Below, piece by piece: positions 36,583 to 46,999 of a stretch of 64,000 bases of DNA. Under the pieces are notes generated by a model, which was not told the origin of the DNA, did not search any database, and worked only from the letters and a program-made list of their open reading frames with translations. Every line of letters starts with the position of its first letter. The first letter of the stretch is position 1. Both the position numbers and the translations under genes were made by a program. The DNA is from BOG-931 sp963781725 (GTDB lineage Bacteria > Pseudomonadota > Alphaproteobacteria > Rhizobiales > Xanthobacteraceae): positions 868,001 to 932,000 of the forward strand of contig CAWAGV010000002.1 in assembly GCA_963781725.1 (NCBI GenBank), written 5' to 3'.

Positions 36583-37647
36583 TCACTCCGCCGGAACCGG
36601 CCCGATATAGGTCGAAGCCGGCCGGATCATACGGCCGGTTTGTTTCTGTTCCATGGCATGGGCGAGCCAGGCGGCGCAACGCGCGACGGCAAAGACCGGG
36701 GTGAAGGCCTCGCGCGGCAGCCCGATCGCATCGAGCAGCAAGGCCGCGTCCATTTCGATATTGGCTTCGACGCGGCGCCCGGGCTTGCGCCGCTGCAAGG
36801 CGGCAACGGCGCGGCGCTCCACGTCCACCAGAAATTTCAGCCGCTGCGATTGCGGGTCGAGCCTGCGCAACGCCGCGCGCAGCAGATCGGCCCGCGGATC
36901 GCGGTGGCGGAAGACGCGATGGCCGAAACCCATCAGCCGGCCGCCGGAATCGAGCTTGCGTTCGATCCAGCCGTCGGCGTCGCCGCTGGCTTCGATCTCG
37001 TCGAGCATATCGAGCGCCAGCCCCGGCGCGCCGCCATGCAGCGGGCCGCAGAAGGCGCAGTAACCGCCGAGCGCCGCCGCGGCGAGCGACGCGCGCGATG
37101 AAACGACAACCCGCGCCGCGAAGGTCGAGTTGCCAAGTCCGTTGTCGATCACGGTGGTGATGTAGCAATCGAGCGCCGCGACGCGGACCGGTTCGGCCGG
37201 CGCGCCGGCGATCATGCGCAGCAGGTCGGCGGCGATTGTGAGCGAGGCATCAGGCGCGACCGGCGGTTTACCGGCGGCGGCGCGGAGCAGCGCGGCGATC
37301 GCAACCGGAAGCGTCGCCAGAATTTCCGCAGGTCCGCAATCGTCCGGCAATGCCGCAAGCCCGATGCGCAGGCCTTCGGCGAGAGGATGCCGTGCCGCGC
37401 ATCCCTGCCAGTCGCCAAGACGGGCGAATGCTTTTTGCCGCGCGGCCCCGAGCGCCCGTTGCATCGAAGCGCGCGTGAGGCCTTCGCCGGCGAAACCGTC
37501 CCACATCACCGCGACCGCGCCTTCGTAGCCCAACTCGGCGGCGAGCTTCTCGATGGTGTGGCCGCGTACCCATACCGCGCCGCTCTCGCCATCGGCGTGG
37601 CTGAGCACGGTGTCCGCGGCGACGACACCTTCCAGGCCGTTGTTCAC
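36583..37647 (-). CDS. Citrate synthase-family protein lacking the catalytic Asp
   Basis: A 354-residue paralogue, shorter than the usual 420-430. Two active-site histidines are kept: CGPLHGGAPG and MGFGHRVFRHRDPRAD. The third catalytic position, Asp in the family NVDF motif, is Glu here (ANIEMDAALLL). The Arg of FAVARCAAWLAHAMEQ is present. Whether it makes citrate, methylcitrate or a related C-C bond is open. The GTG at 37647 overlaps the engB stop in GTGA, with AAAGGA 8 bases upstream, so translation is coupled to engB. Confidence 0.82.
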   Translation of the reverse strand: MNNGLEGVVAADTVLSHADGESGAVWVRGHTIEKLAAELGYEGAVAVMWDGFAGEGLTRASMQRALGAARQKAFARLGDWQGCAARHPLAEGLRIGLAALPDDCGPAEILATLPVAIAALLRAAAGKPPVAPDASLTIAADLLRMIAGAPAEPVRVAALDCYITTVIDNGLGNSTFAARVVVSSRASLAAAALGGYCAFCGPLHGGAPGLALDMLDEIEASGDADGWIERKLDSGGRLMGFGHRVFRHRDPRADLLRAALRRLDPQSQRLKFLVDVERRAVAALQRRKPGRRVEANIEMDAALLLDAIGLPREAFTPVFAVARCAAWLAHAMEQKQTGRMIRPASTYIGPVPAE

Positions 37648-38315
37648 GATCGTCGTCCTTTCAGACCGCCGCGCTCCAGCAACAGCCGCGCGATGGCCGC
37701 GCGCAGGTCCACGATGCCCTCGCCGGTGTGTGACGACGTCACGATCACGTCGGGAAATGCCGCGGGTCTTTTCCTGATCGCGGCTTTGACAGCTTCGACG
37801 CGCTCGGCAAGCTCCGGCTGTTTGAGCTGGTCGCACTTGGTCAGCACGATCTCGTGGCTGACGGCGGCCTGGCCCAGCGCGTCGAGGATCGCGTCGTCGG
37901 CTGTCTTCAGCCCGTGGCGGGCATCGACCAGGACATAGACCCGCGACAGCGTGGCGCGGCCGCGCAGGTAATCGTGGATCAGCGCGGTCCACGCCGCGAC
38001 CTTGCTCTTCGCCGTGGCGGCGTAGCCGTAGCCGGGCATGTCGACCAGCACCAGCGGGGCCGGCCCGTTGAAGAAGATGAGTTCCTGCGTGCGCCCAGGC
38101 GTATTCGAGGTGCGCGCCAGCGCCTTGCGTCCGGTCAGCGCGTTGATCAGGCTCGATTTACCGACATTGGATCGCCCGGCAAACGCGATTTCCTGCGCGG
38201 TCATTGCCGGCAGCGAGCCGACAGAACTGGCGGCCGACATGAAATCCCATTCGCTCGCGAACAAGCGGCGGCCGGCTTCGATCTCGGCGCGCTTGAATTG
38301 GCTATCATCGTTCAT
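37644..38315 (-). CDS. engB: Ribosome biogenesis GTPase EngB (YihA)
   Basis: A 223-residue GTPase required for large-subunit ribosome assembly. G1 is AFAGRSNVGKSSLINAL (near residues 44-60), G3 is VDMPGYGYAA, G4 is LTKCDQLKQ and the region after G1 has ARTSNTPGRTQELIFF. The length is normal. It is followed by the overlapping citrate synthase-like gene and then argB on the same strand. Confidence 0.97.
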   Translation of the reverse strand: MNDDSQFKRAEIEAGRRLFASEWDFMSAASSVGSLPAMTAQEIAFAGRSNVGKSSLINALTGRKALARTSNTPGRTQELIFFNGPAPLVLVDMPGYGYAATAKSKVAAWTALIHDYLRGRATLSRVYVLVDARHGLKTADDAILDALGQAAVSHEIVLTKCDQLKQPELAERVEAVKAAIRKRPAAFPDVIVTSSHTGEGIVDLRAAIARLLLERGGLKGRRS

Positions 38316-38453
38316 GTCACGGAACCGTCACTGCTGACACGCGGAACGGCACTCGGAAAGACTCTTTGCAAAGGACTCGCGGAAGATTTCGGGAACAAGT
38401 CTCGTTCCATCCGGTTCCTAGGGAGCGGAGCTGTGTGTTCTCCGGAGGGTTCC

Positions 38454-38813
38454 ATGGATGACTGGTCGAGCGTGAAACTCTGTGATGTCGCTAAACTCCT
38501 GCTTGGCATGGTGCTGTTCTTCAGTCCCTGGGCTTTCGGCCTGTCGGTGGGTGCGCAGTGGCAAACCGCTTCGACGGTTGGAATTGTCATTGCGGTACTG
38601 TCGATTGCAGCACTGGCCGCCTTCGCGGTCTGGGAGGAATGGCTCAATCTGATCGCCGGCCTGGCGCTTATCGTATCGCCCTGGCTGCTCGGGTTCCAGA
38701 ACAGCGACGCGATGATGATCGATGTCGTGATCGGTGCGCTGGTGGCTATGCTGGCGGCCTTCGAAGTCTGGGCGATGCATGAGCACGCCCCGCGGGTCAT
38801 CGCAAACCGCTGA
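38454..38813 (+). CDS. SPW-repeat membrane protein
   Basis: A 119-residue protein with four predicted helices and two copies of the Ser-Pro-Trp signature, FFSPWAFGLS (near residues 22-31) and IVSPWLLGFQ (near 78-87), which define the SPW family. The function is unknown. GGAGG lies 5 bases before the ATG. It is divergent from engB. Confidence 0.88.
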   Translation: MDDWSSVKLCDVAKLLLGMVLFFSPWAFGLSVGAQWQTASTVGIVIAVLSIAALAAFAVWEEWLNLIAGLALIVSPWLLGFQNSDAMMIDVVIGALVAMLAAFEVWAMHEHAPRVIANR

Positions 38814-38842
38814 GACTGCTAAGACCGGGCCAGAAACGCAAA

Positions 38843-38861
38843 AGGGGACCCAAGGTCCCCT
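38843..38861. terminator. Bidirectional intrinsic terminator
   Basis: AGGGGACC, loop CAA, GGTCCCCT: an 8-bp perfect stem. On the plus strand it is followed by TCTTCTT; read on the minus strand it is followed by TTTTGC. It lies between the convergent genes ending at 38813 and 38894 and can serve both. Confidence 0.7.
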
Positions 38862-38893
38862 CTTCTTGACCGATTTCCGAAAGAATCAGCGCG

Positions 38894-39091
38894 TCAGGCG
38901 GCGGCGTCGGCGATCAGGTCGCGCCACTTGCTCGAACAGGGCGCATAGGCCGGGTTCTTGGCCCCACCCTGGTAGCGCGCCGCGGCAGCTACGGCTGAAA
39001 TACCAATCTGGCCATAGCGGTTGTCCAAGGCCGCGGTTTCATTCGAAACCCTATGGTCGTCTCCTCTTATCGGCGTAGTTTTTTTGGCCAT
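38894..39091 (-). CDS. Small conserved hypothetical protein (65 residues)
   Basis: Begins MAKKTTPIRGDDHRVSNETA and ends KWRDLIADAAA. The central NRYGQIGISAVAAAARYQGG and KNPAYAP are a recurring pattern in unnamed Bradyrhizobiaceae proteins, from memory. It is soluble, with no signal peptide. An in-frame ATG 7 codons upstream is possible. The function is unknown. Confidence 0.65.
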   Translation of the reverse strand: MAKKTTPIRGDDHRVSNETAALDNRYGQIGISAVAAAARYQGGAKNPAYAPCSSKWRDLIADAAA

Positions 39092-39492
39092 TCCGGCGAT
39101 CACGTCTTGCATGCGGAACCCAATCTCTTCCGGTGTGTGCGAGTGATTAAAACCTAGCCTGCGAGTGCGGCGGAAATGGGCGACAAATCGTGCACTGTCA
39201 TGACATTTCCGCTTCGTCCCACGTGGCGAGCACCCCATACCGGCGATGGTAAACCCGCACTTAATTTGTGACCGCCATACTGATCCGCGCTTCGATTGAG
39301 CGGCGGCGGCCGGGTCGATGAGCGATTATTTAACAAAGGCTGGGGATAGTGCGGCATTCCTGCAACACTTCCGGCCGACTTGAGGGCCGAAACACCGACT
39401 TTACTGGAATCCGGGCGTCAATTTCGCTATGGGTTTCCAGACATGTCGTCGGCGGGCGTCGTTGCGGGGGCTGGCGAGGGAATAGGCATACC
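39092..39492. other. Intergenic region with a 9-bp inverted repeat
   Basis: About 400 bases between divergent genes with no convincing coding sequence. GCGGAAATG (39170-39178) and CATTTCCGC (39204-39212) form a perfect inverted repeat with a 25-base spacer. It could be an operator or an RNA hairpin. No clear sigma-70 promoter was found. Confidence 0.4.
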
Positions 39493-40155
39493 ATGACCAT
39501 GCGTACCATTGGATTTTTGCTTGTCGGCGGCTTGCTGCTTGGCGGCTGCATGCAGGAGACGCTCGAGCCGGCGACACAGGCCAGCTGGAAACCGCGCGAC
39601 AAAGAATACATGTCGAACCTGCCGTACGCGCAGGCTTCGATTCCCGACGAATACAAGCGCCACGTCGTCGGCTTCGACCGCCAGGAAGCGCCCGGTTCGA
39701 TCGTGGTCGATAGCGACAACAAGTTCCTCTATTACGTGCTGCCGAACCATCAAGCTATTCGCTACGGCATCGCCGTCGGCGAAGACGCACAGGTGTGGAG
39801 CGGTATCGCCAAGGTCGGCCGCATGGAAGAGTGGCCGGGCTGGACGCCGACGCCGGGCGAGCACGAGCGGCTCGGTCCGCTGCCGCAATTTGTCACCGGC
39901 GGCCCCGCCAATCCGATGGGCGCGCGCGGCATGTATCTGTTCTCCGGCAACAAGGACACGCTGTACCGGATTCACGGCACCAATCAGCCGGAATATATCG
40001 GCCAGGCGATTTCCTCGGGCTGCATCCGCATGACCAACGAAGACGTGATGGACCTTTATAGCCACGTCAAAATGGGCACGATCGTCGTGGTGCTGAAGCC
40101 CCACATCGACCCGACGCATGTCGCTTCCGGCGACACGCCGACGCGGCCGTTCTGA
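39493..40155 (+). CDS. L,D-transpeptidase lipoprotein
   Basis: A 220-residue YkuD-family enzyme that cross-links peptidoglycan or attaches proteins to it. The lipoprotein signal is FLLVGGLLLGGCMQ, with the lipid-bearing Cys near residue 20. The YkuD domain ends with the catalytic motif YRIHGTNQPEYIGQAISSGC followed by IRMTNEDV. The periplasmic location fits a cell-wall role. A strong terminator follows. Confidence 0.94.
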   Translation: MTMRTIGFLLVGGLLLGGCMQETLEPATQASWKPRDKEYMSNLPYAQASIPDEYKRHVVGFDRQEAPGSIVVDSDNKFLYYVLPNHQAIRYGIAVGEDAQVWSGIAKVGRMEEWPGWTPTPGEHERLGPLPQFVTGGPANPMGARGMYLFSGNKDTLYRIHGTNQPEYIGQAISSGCIRMTNEDVMDLYSHVKMGTIVVVLKPHIDPTHVASGDTPTRPF

Positions 40156-40179
40156 TCTTTCCGAATTTTGGGGTTGCTG

Positions 40180-40215
40180 ACGGCGCCGGTTCATTCCGGC
40201 GCCGTTTGCTTTTTT
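40180..40215 (+). terminator. Intrinsic terminator after the L,D-transpeptidase
   Basis: ACGGCGCCGG, loop TTCATT, CCGGCGCCGT: a 10-bp perfect stem, followed by TTGCTTTTTT. It lies 24 bases after the stop codon. Confidence 0.88.
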
Positions 40216-40225
40216 GTAACCGCGC

Positions 40226-41149
40226 CTAAGCGCCGAGCGTGATGTGCAGGATTTCCGGCGGTACTCCGAGCCGCGCCGGAATGACGCTGGTGCCGAGCCC
40301 ACCCGACACGATCAGGTGGCGATCGTTTTCGACGACATGGCCGTAGGCGAAACGCGCGCCGTAACGCGACGGCACGTAGGCCGGCCAGACAAACGGCAGG
40401 CGGATCTGGCCGCCATGGGTATGCCCAGCAAGCGTCAGCGCGACGCGCGCGGGAACCCGCGGGAAGATATCCGGCTCATGGACCAGCAGCACGACCGGAT
40501 CGTCTGTGCTGACACGGGCCAGCGTTCCCGGCAAATCATCCACACCGCGAAATTTGCCATGACCCAGCCGGTGGGCGATCTGATCGCCGATGCCAGCGAG
40601 CCAAAACCGCTGGCCTTCCGGACCAAGCAGCACGGCATCGTTCTCAAGCACCGGAATGCGCACGCCCGCGAGCGCGTTACGCACCCCCGTCAGGTCATGC
40701 CACCAATCGTGATTGCCAAGAATCGACCAGACGCCGAGCGGCGCAGTGAGCCGCGCCAGTTCGGCCGCCCATATCGGATCGGGAACGCGCTCGGTCACGA
40801 ACCGATGCGTCGCGATGAAGTCGCCCAGGATCACGATGAGATCGGATCGCAAGGCGTTCGCGGTGTCGACAACGCGACGAATATGGGCAAGGGTCATGTC
40901 CGGACCGCCGGCATGGATGTCGGCGATCACTGTGACCGACAGCTTGCGGCCGGCCGGCCAGCTCGCCGGCTTCGGCGTGTAGCGCGTCACCACGAGACCG
41001 AGCGGCTCGATCGCTCCGGCGTAGATCGCCGGCGCAGCCACCGTCAAACCGGCCAATCCTGTCGCGCCGGTAAGCAGATGACGCCGGGTTACGCGCGATG
41101 CGTAGCTCGCCGGAAGCGGCGTGGTTTTAGGCAACCCGATGTCGGTCAT
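40226..41149 (-). CDS. Tat-exported metallophosphoesterase
   Basis: A 307-residue calcineurin-like phosphoesterase. The twin-arginine signal is SRVTRRHLLTGATGLAGL. Metal motifs are VIADIHAGG, ILGDFIATH, LGNHDWWHD, VLLVHEPD and LAGHTHGGQI, a complete set. This form is close to YkuE/YaeI-type phosphodiesterases that can act on lipid or cell-wall phosphates; the substrate is unknown. GAGGG precedes the ATG. The gene is convergent with the L,D-transpeptidase. Confidence 0.92.
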   Translation of the reverse strand: MTDIGLPKTTPLPASYASRVTRRHLLTGATGLAGLTVAAPAIYAGAIEPLGLVVTRYTPKPASWPAGRKLSVTVIADIHAGGPDMTLAHIRRVVDTANALRSDLIVILGDFIATHRFVTERVPDPIWAAELARLTAPLGVWSILGNHDWWHDLTGVRNALAGVRIPVLENDAVLLGPEGQRFWLAGIGDQIAHRLGHGKFRGVDDLPGTLARVSTDDPVVLLVHEPDIFPRVPARVALTLAGHTHGGQIRLPFVWPAYVPSRYGARFAYGHVVENDRHLIVSGGLGTSVIPARLGVPPEILHITLGA

Positions 41150-41238
41150 TAACCCTCTTAGGGAGAGGCAAAAGAAGCGTCACCCGCCACAATGCCATAG
41201 CCGATTGCAGTGCGCAGTGTGTTAAGCGGCTTTCACGA

Positions 41239-42621
41239 TTACGCGAGTTTCTCCCGCGTCACCCAGTCGCGCGTCTTGTCGAGCGCGCGCGTCAGACGAT
41301 CGAACAAGTCGTCGATTTCGGCCGGACTGATGACCAAAGGTGGACACAAGGTCAGCACATCGCCCATCACCGAGCGGACAATTAACCCTTCGGCCTCGGC
41401 AAACTGCACCGCGCGGCCGCCGACGCTGTGCTGCGGATCGAATGAGCGCTTGCTGCGCTTGTCGGCGACCAGTTCGACACCGCCGATCATGCCGATGCCG
41501 CGCGCTTCGCCGACCAGCGGATGCTCGCCGAGGGCGGCAAGATGTTTCTGGAATTGCGGCGAAAGGCCGGCGGCTTTTTCGAATACGCGGTCGCGCTGAT
41601 AAATCTCGATGGCTTTGAGCGCAACCGCAGCCGAGACCGGATGGCCGCCATAGGTAAAGCCATGACCGAACACGCCGATCTTGCGGCTCTCGGTCAGCAG
41701 CGCCTGATACTCGTCTTCCGGGATCATCACGCCGGCAATCGGCAGATAGGCTGACGACAGCGCCTTGGCGATCGAGATCGCGTTCGGCCGATAATCGAGT
41801 TTCTCGCAGCCGAAGGTGGTGCCAAGCCGGCCGAAGCCGCAAATGACCTCATCGCTGATCATGAAGACGTCGTGCCGGGCACAAACCCTCATGATCTTCT
41901 CGAAATAGGTTTTCGGCGGCACGATCACACCGCCGGCGCCCATTACCGGCTCGGCGATAAAGGCGGCAACGCTATCCGGACCTTCCTTGACGATCAGGGC
42001 GTCAAGCTCGTCGGCGAGGCGGCTGGCGAACTGCTCTTCGCTCTCGCCCGCCGCGGCAAAACGATAATGATGCGGACACGACGTGTGCAGGAATCCCGGG
42101 AGCGGCAAATCGAAATCGCGATGGTTCGCCGGCAGTCCGGTCAACGACGCCGAAACGATCGTGACGCCGTGATAGCCCTTGATGCGGCTGATGATCTTTT
42201 TCTTCTGCGGCCGGCCAAGCGCGTTGTTGAGATACCAGACCAGCTTGACCTGGGTGTCGTTGGCCTCCGATCCCGAGCCGCAAAAGAACACCTTGGAAAT
42301 CGGCACCGGGGCGATCTCTTTCAGCTTCTCTGCAAGCTCGATGGCCGGATCGTGGCTTTTGCCGGTAAAGAGGTGAGCGAACGACAGCTTGCGCATTTGC
42401 GTTGCGGCGGCTTCGACCAGTTCCTCATTGCCGTAGCCGAGCGACGTGCACCACAGCCCCGCCATCGCTTCGATGTAAGGCTTGCCGTCGCTGTCGTAGA
42501 CGTAGACGCCTTTGCCGCGCTCGATGATCAGCGGACCGGTCTCGCGGAACTTGGCGAGATTGATGTACGGGTGGACCAGCGTTTCGACGTCGCGGGTGGC
42601 GAGATTACTGAGCGGTGACAT
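41239..42621 (-). CDS. Class III (omega) aminotransferase
   Basis: A 460-residue PLP enzyme. Features are KVFFCGSGSEANDTQVKLVW, ISRIKGYHGVTIVSASLTG, the pre-Lys Asp in MISDEVICGFGRLGTTFGC, and the PLP lysine in ISIAKALSSAYLPIAGV. The group includes omega-amino acid:pyruvate and putrescine/beta-alanine aminotransferases. The ATG at 42621 begins MSPLSNLATRDVETLVHPY. The specific amino donor is not assignable. Confidence 0.93.
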   Translation of the reverse strand: MSPLSNLATRDVETLVHPYINLAKFRETGPLIIERGKGVYVYDSDGKPYIEAMAGLWCTSLGYGNEELVEAAATQMRKLSFAHLFTGKSHDPAIELAEKLKEIAPVPISKVFFCGSGSEANDTQVKLVWYLNNALGRPQKKKIISRIKGYHGVTIVSASLTGLPANHRDFDLPLPGFLHTSCPHHYRFAAAGESEEQFASRLADELDALIVKEGPDSVAAFIAEPVMGAGGVIVPPKTYFEKIMRVCARHDVFMISDEVICGFGRLGTTFGCEKLDYRPNAISIAKALSSAYLPIAGVMIPEDEYQALLTESRKIGVFGHGFTYGGHPVSAAVALKAIEIYQRDRVFEKAAGLSPQFQKHLAALGEHPLVGEARGIGMIGGVELVADKRSKRSFDPQHSVGGRAVQFAEAEGLIVRSVMGDVLTLCPPLVISPAEIDDLFDRLTRALDKTRDWVTREKLA

Positions 42622-42712
42622 GGACGGCCCTTTGCGCGGCGCTTGCGCGTTTGCAGTGCGTGTCATCCTATCTGAACACCGGCATCAAATCTTGGCCGAT
42701 GCCGGACCGGTG

Positions 42713-42736
42713 CCAAGCCAAGTACCAAGCCAAGTA
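42713..42736. repeat. 12-base tandem repeat (two copies)
   Basis: CCAAGCCAAGTA occurs twice in tandem, with the start of a degenerate third copy, in the gap between the aminotransferase start and the end of the Bug gene. It is short and could arise by slippage. Confidence 0.5.
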
Positions 42737-42778
42737 CCAAGACCGACACCGCGTCCAACACCAGGCTGAATACCGGCA

Positions 42779-43771
42779 CTACTCCGCCTTGAGGTTGGCC
42801 GCCTTGATGACCCGCCACCACTTCTCGACCTGGGCCTGCTGATAGTCACCGAGCGCCTGCGGGGTCTGTTGTTCGCGTGGCGGAATATCCTGGCCGAGAT
42901 CGCGCAGGCGCTGATGGACCGCAGCGTCGGCGAGCGCCGCCACGGCCGCGGCATTGAGCTTGTCGACGATCTCGCGCGGCGTTGCCCTCGGCACCCACAT
43001 CGCCTGCCAGAACGGTAACGCCAGCCCGGGGACGCCGGCTTCTTCCATGGTCGGGATTTCCGGCGTCAGGAACCAGCGCTTGCCGCTCATGATCGCGAAA
43101 GGTTTGACCGCCCCGCTGCGCACATAAGGCAGCATCTGCGAACCCTCGGCGCCAAATCGCAAATCGATTTGACCGCCGAGCAAGTCCGTCGCGGCTGGCG
43201 CCGCGCCGCGATAGGGCACGAGCTGGAACTGCGTTCCGGTGATCTTCTGGAAGTAGAGCGCGCCAATCTGGCTGGGGCTGGCATTGCCGACGGTGCCGGA
43301 CGTTGCCTTGCCGGGATTGGCTTTGAGCCAGGCAATCAGCTCCTTCACGTCGTTCGGCGGAAAATCTTTGCGGCCGACAACGATGAGCGGCGAAAATGAC
43401 AGCAGCGCCACCGGTGCGAGACCCTTCAAGGCGTCGAAATCCAGCGGATAGACCGCAGGGCTGCCGACATTGCTGGTCCCGTCGCCAATCTCGATCGTGT
43501 AGCCGTCGGCAGCGGCGCGAGCGACGCGACCCACGCCGATGGTGCCGCCGGCGCCGGTGGCATTCTCGACGATGAGCGGCTGGCCGAGCACACGCCGCAT
43601 CGGCTCGGCGAGAAGACGCGCCATGGTGTCGACCGGCCCACCGGCCGAGAACGGCACCACCACGGTAATGGACCGCGTCGGGTAATCGCCGGCGCGCGCC
43701 AGGCGCGGAATTGCCGGAACGGCGGCAACTGCGCTGGCCAGTCGCAGGAAGTGGCGGCGTTGCAGTATCAT
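42779..43771 (-). CDS. Bug-type tripartite tricarboxylate transporter substrate-binding protein
   Basis: A 330-residue secreted solute-binding protein. The N-terminus QRRHFLRLASAVAAVPAI is a twin-arginine-type signal. The core has ITVVVPFSAGGPVDTMARLL and VENATGAGGTIGVGRVARAA, then LVPYRGAAPAATDLLGGQID. No TctA/TctB membrane genes are nearby. It is upstream of and in the same direction as the aminotransferase, but the 157-base gap leaves cotranscription uncertain. Confidence 0.92.
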   Translation of the reverse strand: MILQRRHFLRLASAVAAVPAIPRLARAGDYPTRSITVVVPFSAGGPVDTMARLLAEPMRRVLGQPLIVENATGAGGTIGVGRVARAAADGYTIEIGDGTSNVGSPAVYPLDFDALKGLAPVALLSFSPLIVVGRKDFPPNDVKELIAWLKANPGKATSGTVGNASPSQIGALYFQKITGTQFQLVPYRGAAPAATDLLGGQIDLRFGAEGSQMLPYVRSGAVKPFAIMSGKRWFLTPEIPTMEEAGVPGLALPFWQAMWVPRATPREIVDKLNAAAVAALADAAVHQRLRDLGQDIPPREQQTPQALGDYQQAQVEKWWRVIKAANLKAE

Positions 43772-43831
43772 GGAACACCCGGCGTGCTGCAGCCTACCAG
43801 CCGAGCCGTCAGCTCGGAAGAATGAGCTAGC

Positions 43832-44770
43832 TCAAAAGCTGCCGTTTTTCTTCGAGCGCGAGGCTCCGGAGCCGGCCAGCTTTGCCGCCAGCGGGCGCGG
43901 GCGCGGCAGTGGCACAGCATCAAGCGGCGCCGCGGCGTCGGCGTCGCTGTCCTCCGCGGCGTCTTCCGCCGGCCGTGCCGCGCTATTGGCCGCTTGCGCC
44001 ACGTTATCCGATCCGGCCTGCGCGACCGGCGGCGGCGCCGGCGACCGCACATCCCACTCGCAGACTTTGTAGTTGTTGCGCCGTTCGGCGAGATCGAGAT
44101 GGATATGCTCCTCGTGCGCGCCGTCGGAGCCTGGCCCCAGGATCGTCGAGAACCGGGCGCAGACGCTGGCTTTGACCGCCTCGCGCCATGCCTTGTTGAC
44201 GTTCACATCGGTCAGCGTGAGCGATTGGCCGTCGGCAAGCTTGAACAGCCGCACGTCGAGCGCATCGGCACGGCCGTGCTCGCTCAGCTTCGCACCGGGA
44301 ATGCGGTTACGGCCGCGGCATTCGTAAGAATCGAAATTGTCGAGCACACGCAGCGGCGCGCCGAGCTTCATCGCCAGCGGCTCGACGTCATCGCGGACCC
44401 ACAGCGCGATCTGTTCCGCCATCGGACACCGCAATGTCGCTGCCGGTGTCACCGCCACTTTGCTCTGGTCGGGCAGGATCACGGTATCCAGCAGCACGGC
44501 GTCGGTGGCCCCGCACTCCCCCGCCCCGACCAGCGTTGGCAATGGCTTGAAGGTCGCGAATTTTGACAGCCGCAACTGGCAGGCCGAGGGCGCCGCCGGG
44601 GATGCGGCCGCCGACGTGTCGGGCGTTGCTTCCGGATAGGCGGCATAGGCTTCCTGCGGCGGCGACAGTTCGCGTGGAATCGCGATCGCCGGCGGCTGTG
44701 CCGCCGCGACCCGGCTCAGGGTCATAAGCGCAGCCAGAAACAAGACGTTTTTGACCCGGTCGCGCCTCAC
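43832..44770 (-). CDS. Extensin-like secreted protein (GTG start)
   Basis: A 312-residue protein. A GTG at 44770 gives a signal peptide with the hydrophobic core NVLFLAALMTLSRVAAAQ. The extensin-like C-terminal domain has DSYECRGRNRIPGAKLSEHG, followed by RADALDVRLF and AHEEHIHLDLAERRNNYKVC. It resembles the D-Ala-D-Ala peptidase-like metal fold and may act on the cell wall. A low-complexity Ala/Asp/Pro tail follows. The GTG is the only start that fits the signal peptide; its ribosome-binding site is weak. Confidence 0.82.
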   Translation of the reverse strand: MRRDRVKNVLFLAALMTLSRVAAAQPPAIAIPRELSPPQEAYAAYPEATPDTSAAASPAAPSACQLRLSKFATFKPLPTLVGAGECGATDAVLLDTVILPDQSKVAVTPAATLRCPMAEQIALWVRDDVEPLAMKLGAPLRVLDNFDSYECRGRNRIPGAKLSEHGRADALDVRLFKLADGQSLTLTDVNVNKAWREAVKASVCARFSTILGPGSDGAHEEHIHLDLAERRNNYKVCEWDVRSPAPPPVAQAGSDNVAQAANSAARPAEDAAEDSDADAAAPLDAVPLPRPRPLAAKLAGSGASRSKKNGSF

Positions 44771-45079
44771 GAACCCGGGTCTCCCGCCACAACCTCGTAG
44801 CGCGGATTTGACATTTGCTACCCCCCGGCCGCCCGCCCCGTGCGGTGATGATGTTTCAACCATCAGTAAGGCCAGCTTTAGGCAAAGCCCACCCTGCGCT
44901 TCAAGCGAGCCGGGAGTTGCCTCGCCACACCATGCAGATAACCTTGGCCGGCCGGAAGCCGGCGTGGCGGATTTGAAGTTCCTTGGCGAACTTCGGAATT
45001 CGCGACGCCAGGCCGAAAGCCAAGAGGCCCGATAAGGCCTGCACGACATATCGCGTAAAATCCGTGTTGGGAGGAAACC
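44771..45079. other. Intergenic region upstream of the acyl-CoA ligase
   Basis: No coding sequence is recognised in these 309 bases. GAAGTTC (44975-44981) and GAACTTC (44988-44994) form a 7-bp inverted repeat with a 6-base loop, a possible operator. GGGAGGAAACC lies just before the ATG at 45080. Confidence 0.4.
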
Positions 45080-46711
<1,632 letters not shown>

Positions 46712-46944
46712 TCCGGAATCATTTCGGCAAATCAGGGCGGTTTGGCTCTTAACGCCTGAGTCCGCGGGCGGAAAAACACGCCTGATTTTCTGCTTTTTTC
46801 GTTCAAATCTGAGCGGCGCCGGGAACAAATTGCACAGTCCTGCGCTGGACTTAGCAATAGTTCCAGTATCACAATGCCGCCACAAAGTATTGACGCGCGT
46901 ATTGCGTCGCACAATGAACACATTTGGCCCGTCAAAAGCGGCCT

Positions 46945-46963
46945 GACTCGAGTTAATCGAGTC
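46945..46963. promoter_or_regulatory. Inverted repeat carrying two GANTC sites
   Basis: GACTCGA, spacer GTTAA, TCGAGTC: a perfect 7-bp inverted repeat with a GANTC methylation motif at each end, 37 bases before the RlpA-like ATG. It could be an operator or a CcrM/GcrA-linked control site. Confidence 0.4.
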
Positions 46964-46999
46964 CCTTCACCACTCCCATCAACTACGAAAAGGCAGATC

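Noticed and set aside
42713..42736. 12-base tandem repeat as a phase-variation tract
   Set aside because: Only two full copies, outside a coding region and without a promoter spacer context.
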